A stretch of DNA of 7,772 nucleotides from Oscillospiraceae bacterium (GTDB lineage: Bacteria; Bacillota; Clostridia; Oscillospirales; Acutalibacteraceae): assembly GCA_009786735.1 (NCBI GenBank), contig WQRM01000071.1, positions 1 to 7,772 of the forward strand, written 5' to 3'. Made by a program: the position numbers and the translations under genes. Below the pieces are notes generated by a model. That model saw nothing but the letters and a program-made list of their open reading frames with translations, searched no databases and had not been told where the DNA came from. Positions 4,769 to 7,772 of the stretch are shown here, one piece after another (position 1 is the first letter of the stretch; every line of letters begins with the position of its first letter).

Positions 4769-7084
4769 AATCGTTCTGTCCACCACGCCGAAGCTGGTGA
4801 CAAAGTGCACGGTGATGTTCTCGCCCATGCGCGCCTGTGTGCCGGCAGGAATGCTTTGACGGTTGGTGCGCAGTTGGTGGCTGTTGAAGTTGCCGGTGAG
4901 GCGGATATTGAGCCCGGCGGCGGTGGCGGCTTGCTGCGCTTGGGTGATGGTCAAGCCGGTCAAGTCCGGCACGGTGACCATGCGCTGCGCCACGGTGTTG
5001 TCGGTATACAGCACCACCAGCCCGCCCGCGGGGATGTTCTGCCTTGGCGCGGGGATTTGGTGAAGCACTTGCTCGCCTTGCCCGATGATTTCCACGCGAA
5101 ACCCTGCTTGTTGCAGCTGAGCGCGCGCGGCTTCGGGTGTCATTTGCACGAGGTTTGGCGTGGAGCCGCCGAGTGCTTGACGCTCTGTTTCAGTGTAACG
5201 CATTTCGATGTTTTTATACACCATGAGGCTTTCGAGAACCTCGGCGGCGACGGGTGCGGCAAGCTGTCCGCCGCTGATGATGCCGCCCTGTGGGTTGTCG
5301 ATGGCGATGAGGATGGCGAACTGCGGGTTGTCTGCGGGTGCGAAGGCGGCAAACGATGCCACGTAGCCCTCACCCGCGCCAAGCTTTTGGCTCGTGCCGG
5401 TTTTGCCAGCCACACGCGCGCCTGCGACGTAAGCGTTGCGGCCGGTGCCGTCGATGACGGTTTGCTCCATCATGTAGGACACCAGAGCGGCGGTTTGCTC
5501 GCTCACCACTTGGCGACGCACCACGGGTTGGGTCTCGCGCACGATGCGACCTGCGTGGTCAATCTCTTGTGCCACAACGAAGGGCTGCATCAGCCGCCCG
5601 CCATTGGCGATGGCCGACACCGCCGTGAGAATTTGAATGGGCGATGCCTCAAAGCTTTGCCCAAATGAGGTGCTGGCGAGCTCAACGATGCGGGTATTCT
5701 CACGCGAGTGGATGTTCACGCCCACGCGCGGGCGAAACTCGCCGGGGAGGTCGATGCCGGTGGGTTCGGTGAAGCCGAAGGCCTCGAAGTAATCATAGAA
5801 CACATCGCTGCCCAGCAGCTGCCCCATGTGAATGGTAAAGGGGTTGCAGGAGTTCATGAAACCCTGTGCGAGGGTGAGCGAGCCGTGACCGTTGCGGTTG
5901 TGGCAATGCATGCGGCGGTTGGCAATTTGGATAGCGCCATTGCAATGAAAGGTGGTGTTCATGTTCACCACGCCTTCTTCGAGGGCGGCAGCGAAGGTCA
6001 TGACCTTGAAGACCGAGCCGGGTTCGTAGGTGAGTTCAATGGCACCGTTGCGCCACTGCGCCATCATGGCGTGGTTGTAGGCCGCTCGCCTTTCTTCTTC
6101 GTCGGGGATGGCCATGATGCGTGCGCGCAACGCTTCGTCGGCGATGCGCTGGTGGTTGTTGGGGTCAAAGCTGGGCACGCTGGCCATGGCCAAAATCGCG
6201 CCGGTGCGCACGCACATGACGATGCCATTGGCGGCGTCGGCCACGGCATCAATGCGGGCTTGCTCAAGCGAGCGCTCAAGGAAGCGCTGCGCCACTTCGT
6301 CAATGGTGAGCACGAGGCTGTTGCCCGGCTGCGGGTCATAGATGGAGCTGTAGTGGATGGGCAGGTTCACGCCTGCTGCGCTGCGAGCGGATACGATGCG
6401 CCCCGGCAAACCGGTGAGCGCTTGGTTGTGCAACAGCTCAAGTCCCGAGCGACCCACGTCATCTGCGCCGGTGAAGCCGATGAGGCTGCCGCCCATGCTG
6501 CCCCAGCGGTAGAAGCGCACGACATCGGGCTGCACTTGCACGTAACGCCCGAAGGTGGTGCGCACGTTGCGCACGCCGCCTTGGTCCGCGAAGGCGGGGT
6601 CGTTGGTTTTCTCTTGTACGATGAGCTCGCGGCGGCGGAACTCATTCACCAGCTGCATGGTTTCGTCGTCAACGCGCCCCTGCAGCCGCATGTGATTAAG
6701 ATGGGTGAAGCTCGCTTGGCGGTGCACATGCTCCGGCGTGATGTTCAAGATGGGGGCTAAGTCATCGGCGATGGTCTGCACGATTTCGTCGCGGTTAACG
6801 GCTTGGTTGAGCAGGTTCGGGTTGATGAACACCAGCGATGCTGCAGCGCTTTCGGCGATGGGGCGCAACTGGCTATCATAGATCGTGCCACGTTGCGGCG
6901 GCACCTCGGTGTCGTGCAACTGGTTGGCTTGCGCCCGCGCAGAGAACTCTGCACCGCGGATGAGCTGCACGCGCACTAGGCCCGTGGCACCCATGCCAAA
7001 GCCCACAAAAATCAACAAAACCAGCACCACCAGCGCCCGTTGGCGAAAGCGTGTGCTTTGCGGTGTTCTTCGTTTACGGGTCAT
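4763..7084 (-). CDS. ftsI: Class B penicillin-binding protein with two PASTA domains (FtsI/SpoVD/PBP2B type)
   Basis: A 773-residue DD-transpeptidase that crosslinks septal peptidoglycan as the partner of FtsW. It has a basic cytoplasmic start (1-16), one membrane anchor (about 17-38) and the dimerisation/pedestal domain, which opens with QRGTIYDSQLRPIAES (64-79). The transpeptidase domain follows with all three motifs: S357-VFK (catalytic serine), S412-CN and K561-TG in GKTGTSQK. Two C-terminal PASTA modules lie at about 639-695 and 702-762. The second begins VTVPDLTG and the first is more divergent. PASTA tails are typical of Gram-positive division PBPs. It is the only PBP gene between ftsL and murE, unlike Bacillus, which has pbpB and spoVD there. 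I therefore favour the vegetative division enzyme, though a SpoVD role is possible. The start at 7084 follows a GAGGGGG site (7099-7093) by 8 bases. The ftsI symbol is by role, not proven orthology. Confidence 0.94.
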   Translation of the reverse strand: MTRKRRTPQSTRFRQRALVVLVLLIFVGFGMGATGLVRVQLIRGAEFSARAQANQLHDTEVPPQRGTIYDSQLRPIAESAAASLVFINPNLLNQAVNRDEIVQTIADDLAPILNITPEHVHRQASFTHLNHMRLQGRVDDETMQLVNEFRRRELIVQEKTNDPAFADQGGVRNVRTTFGRYVQVQPDVVRFYRWGSMGGSLIGFTGADDVGRSGLELLHNQALTGLPGRIVSARSAAGVNLPIHYSSIYDPQPGNSLVLTIDEVAQRFLERSLEQARIDAVADAANGIVMCVRTGAILAMASVPSFDPNNHQRIADEALRARIMAIPDEEERRAAYNHAMMAQWRNGAIELTYEPGSVFKVMTFAAALEEGVVNMNTTFHCNGAIQIANRRMHCHNRNGHGSLTLAQGFMNSCNPFTIHMGQLLGSDVFYDYFEAFGFTEPTGIDLPGEFRPRVGVNIHSRENTRIVELASTSFGQSFEASPIQILTAVSAIANGGRLMQPFVVAQEIDHAGRIVRETQPVVRRQVVSEQTAALVSYMMEQTVIDGTGRNAYVAGARVAGKTGTSQKLGAGEGYVASFAAFAPADNPQFAILIAIDNPQGGIISGGQLAAPVAAEVLESLMVYKNIEMRYTETERQALGGSTPNLVQMTPEAARAQLQQAGFRVEIIGQGEQVLHQIPAPRQNIPAGGLVVLYTDNTVAQRMVTVPDLTGLTITQAQQAATAAGLNIRLTGNFNSHQLRTNRQSIPAGTQARMGENITVHFVTSFGVVDRTID

Positions 7085-7110
7085 TCTCTCGTCCCCCTCT
7101 CAAACAAGGG

Positions 7111-7130
7111 TATGCACAATGCGATGCATA
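7111..7130. repeat. Small inverted repeat between ftsL and the PBP gene
   Basis: TATGCA (7111-7116) and TGCATA (7125-7130) flank an 8-base loop in the 57-base gap after ftsL. No T run follows, so it is not a standard terminator. It may be a short hairpin or a binding dyad, or chance; the arms are only 6 bases. Confidence 0.3.
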
Positions 7131-7141
7131 ATATGTTGCAA

Positions 7142-7618
7142 CTAGTCCAGGCGAATGTCGCCGCGCTGCATGTTGAGGTAGGTCACACGTCCGCCCTGCA
7201 CAGGCACCATGCGCAGCTGGTTGACGGCGATGTCCTGCACGATTTCGAGCGAAAACATCTGCTCAATTTGCGTGCGGAAGCTCAGGTTGCGCTCATGTTC
7301 GCGCGCCAGTTCAATCTGCAGCTGTTGGTGCTCCACGATGACTTGGTGGTGGCGGTTTTCCATGAGAATCACGCCGAAGGCACACGCACCCACGAGTCCG
7401 ATGACCACGGCACTGGTGAAAAAGCGCTTCCAGGTTTGGCGGGCGTGCTCGTTTTTCTTCTCAACGGATTGCGTGGGCTCGGGCACAAGACGCAGGTTGG
7501 GCTTGCGCTGCACGTCACGGCGCGGTTTGGTGTTGGGATGCGGACGCACCGGCTCGCGCACGGGGGCTGCGGCCGACTCAAACATGGCGAAGTAATCGTT
7601 GTTGTATTGCGGTTGCAT
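7142..7618 (-). CDS. ftsL: FtsL-like septum protein
   Basis: A 158-residue bitopic membrane protein matching the FtsL layout. It has a polar, proline- and arginine-rich cytoplasmic region (1-65), one membrane span (about 66-86, FFTSAVVIGLVGACAFGVIL), then a helical coiled-coil-like stretch (about 88-122). Its C-terminal part, IAVNQLRMVPVQGGRVTYL (130-148), resembles the end of FtsL, where the usual pattern is A-x-x-LGM followed by a short strand. FtsL works with DivIC/FtsB and DivIB/FtsQ to activate the FtsW-PBP synthase. Sequence conservation in this family is weak, so the call rests on topology and on the position between rsmH and the PBP gene. The start at 7618 follows an AGGAGA site (7631-7626) by 7 bases. 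An ATG at 7623 is out of frame. The N-terminal tail is long for the family. Confidence 0.85.
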   Translation of the reverse strand: MQPQYNNDYFAMFESAAAPVREPVRPHPNTKPRRDVQRKPNLRLVPEPTQSVEKKNEHARQTWKRFFTSAVVIGLVGACAFGVILMENRHHQVIVEHQQLQIELAREHERNLSFRTQIEQMFSLEIVQDIAVNQLRMVPVQGGRVTYLNMQRGDIRLD

Positions 7619-7625
7619 GGCATGG

Positions 7626-7631
7626 TCTCCT
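7626..7631 (-). promoter_or_regulatory. Shine-Dalgarno site for ftsL overlapping the rsmH stop
   Basis: AGGAGA on the minus strand, 7 bases before the ftsL ATG at 7618. It shares bases with the rsmH TAG stop (7632-7630), which suggests coupled translation of rsmH and ftsL. Confidence 0.55.
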
Positions 7632-7772
7632 ACAATTTTTCAAGGCAGCGCAGTTTGGCGCTGCGGGCGCGTGGGTTGCGCTGGAGTTCGTCGGCGGGCG
7701 GCATCATGGGCTTTTGCGGCACACGCGCCAGGGGTGTTTTGCCGCACACGCAGGCGGGGAATTGCGGCGGGC
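7630..7772 (-). CDS. rsmH: RsmH (MraW), C-terminal fragment (cut by window edge)
   Basis: RsmH is the S-adenosylmethionine-dependent methyltransferase that modifies N4 of C1402 in 16S rRNA. Only the last 47 codons or so are present, read from the minus strand up to the TAG at 7632-7630. The translation includes [13 protein letters not shown], then [11 protein letters not shown], and ends [15 protein letters not shown]. The CxCG segment and the [10 protein letters not shown] tail are hallmarks of the RsmH C-terminus. This gene usually starts the dcw cluster, just after mraZ, and precedes ftsL, as seen here. The start and the SAM-binding domain lie beyond the window. Confidence 0.95.
   Translation of the reverse strand, partial: PPQFPACVCGKTPLARVPQKPMMPPADELQRNPRARSAKLRCLEKL

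Noticed and set aside
4700..6760. Long plus-strand open frames (4700-5668 and 5708-6760) antisense to the PBP gene
   Set aside because: Both are opposite a complete PBP with all catalytic motifs, have shadow-like composition and show no motif of their own.
7085..7141. Possible promoter (TTGCAA with TATTAT) between ftsL and the PBP gene
   Set aside because: The two elements are only a few bases apart, so they cannot form a promoter with normal spacing.

Overview
The window is an internal piece of a dcw (division and cell wall) cluster. Every gene reads on the minus strand, so transcription runs from base 7772 towards base 1. In that direction the genes are: the end of rsmH, ftsL, a class B penicillin-binding protein with two PASTA domains (FtsI/SpoVD/PBP2B type), murE, mraY, ftsW, a two-gene minimal nucleotidyltransferase (MNT) plus HEPN-domain pair, and the first 43 codons of murG. 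Both outermost genes are cut by the window edges.

The organism is most likely a Gram-positive member of the Bacillota, probably a GC-rich Clostridia lineage. The signs are the PASTA-tailed division PBP, a short FtsL-type protein, strong AGGAGG-type ribosome binding sites and the gene order. MurE carries the DNPR signature of enzymes that add meso-diaminopimelate, so the peptidoglycan is predicted to be of the meso-DAP type. The taxonomic call is inference; there is no rRNA or other marker in the window.

The cell-wall genes form one working set. MurE makes the UDP-MurNAc-tripeptide. MraY attaches the completed pentapeptide precursor to undecaprenyl phosphate (lipid I), and MurG adds GlcNAc to give lipid II. 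FtsW polymerises lipid II and its partner PBP crosslinks the glycan, while FtsL supports the septal complex. Gaps between genes are 9 to 57 bases, and most genes have good Shine-Dalgarno sites that sometimes overlap the preceding stop codon. murF is absent between murE and mraY, and murD is absent between mraY and ftsW.

The unusual part is 131-900. Between ftsW and murG lies an MNT-HEPN pair of the toxin-antitoxin-like type. Its two genes overlap by 4 bases. It is clearly lower in GC than its surroundings (about 49% by hand count over 181-840). A good sigma-A-type promoter (TTGCAA, 17 bases, TATAAT) sits in the last codons of ftsW, just upstream. The HEPN stop codon overlaps an in-frame upstream ATG of murG. 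A probably mobile two-gene module thus appears to sit inside an essential operon and may supply transcription, and possibly translational coupling, to murG. No IS element, CRISPR array, tRNA or rRNA was seen, and no stretch over 300 bases lacks a gene.
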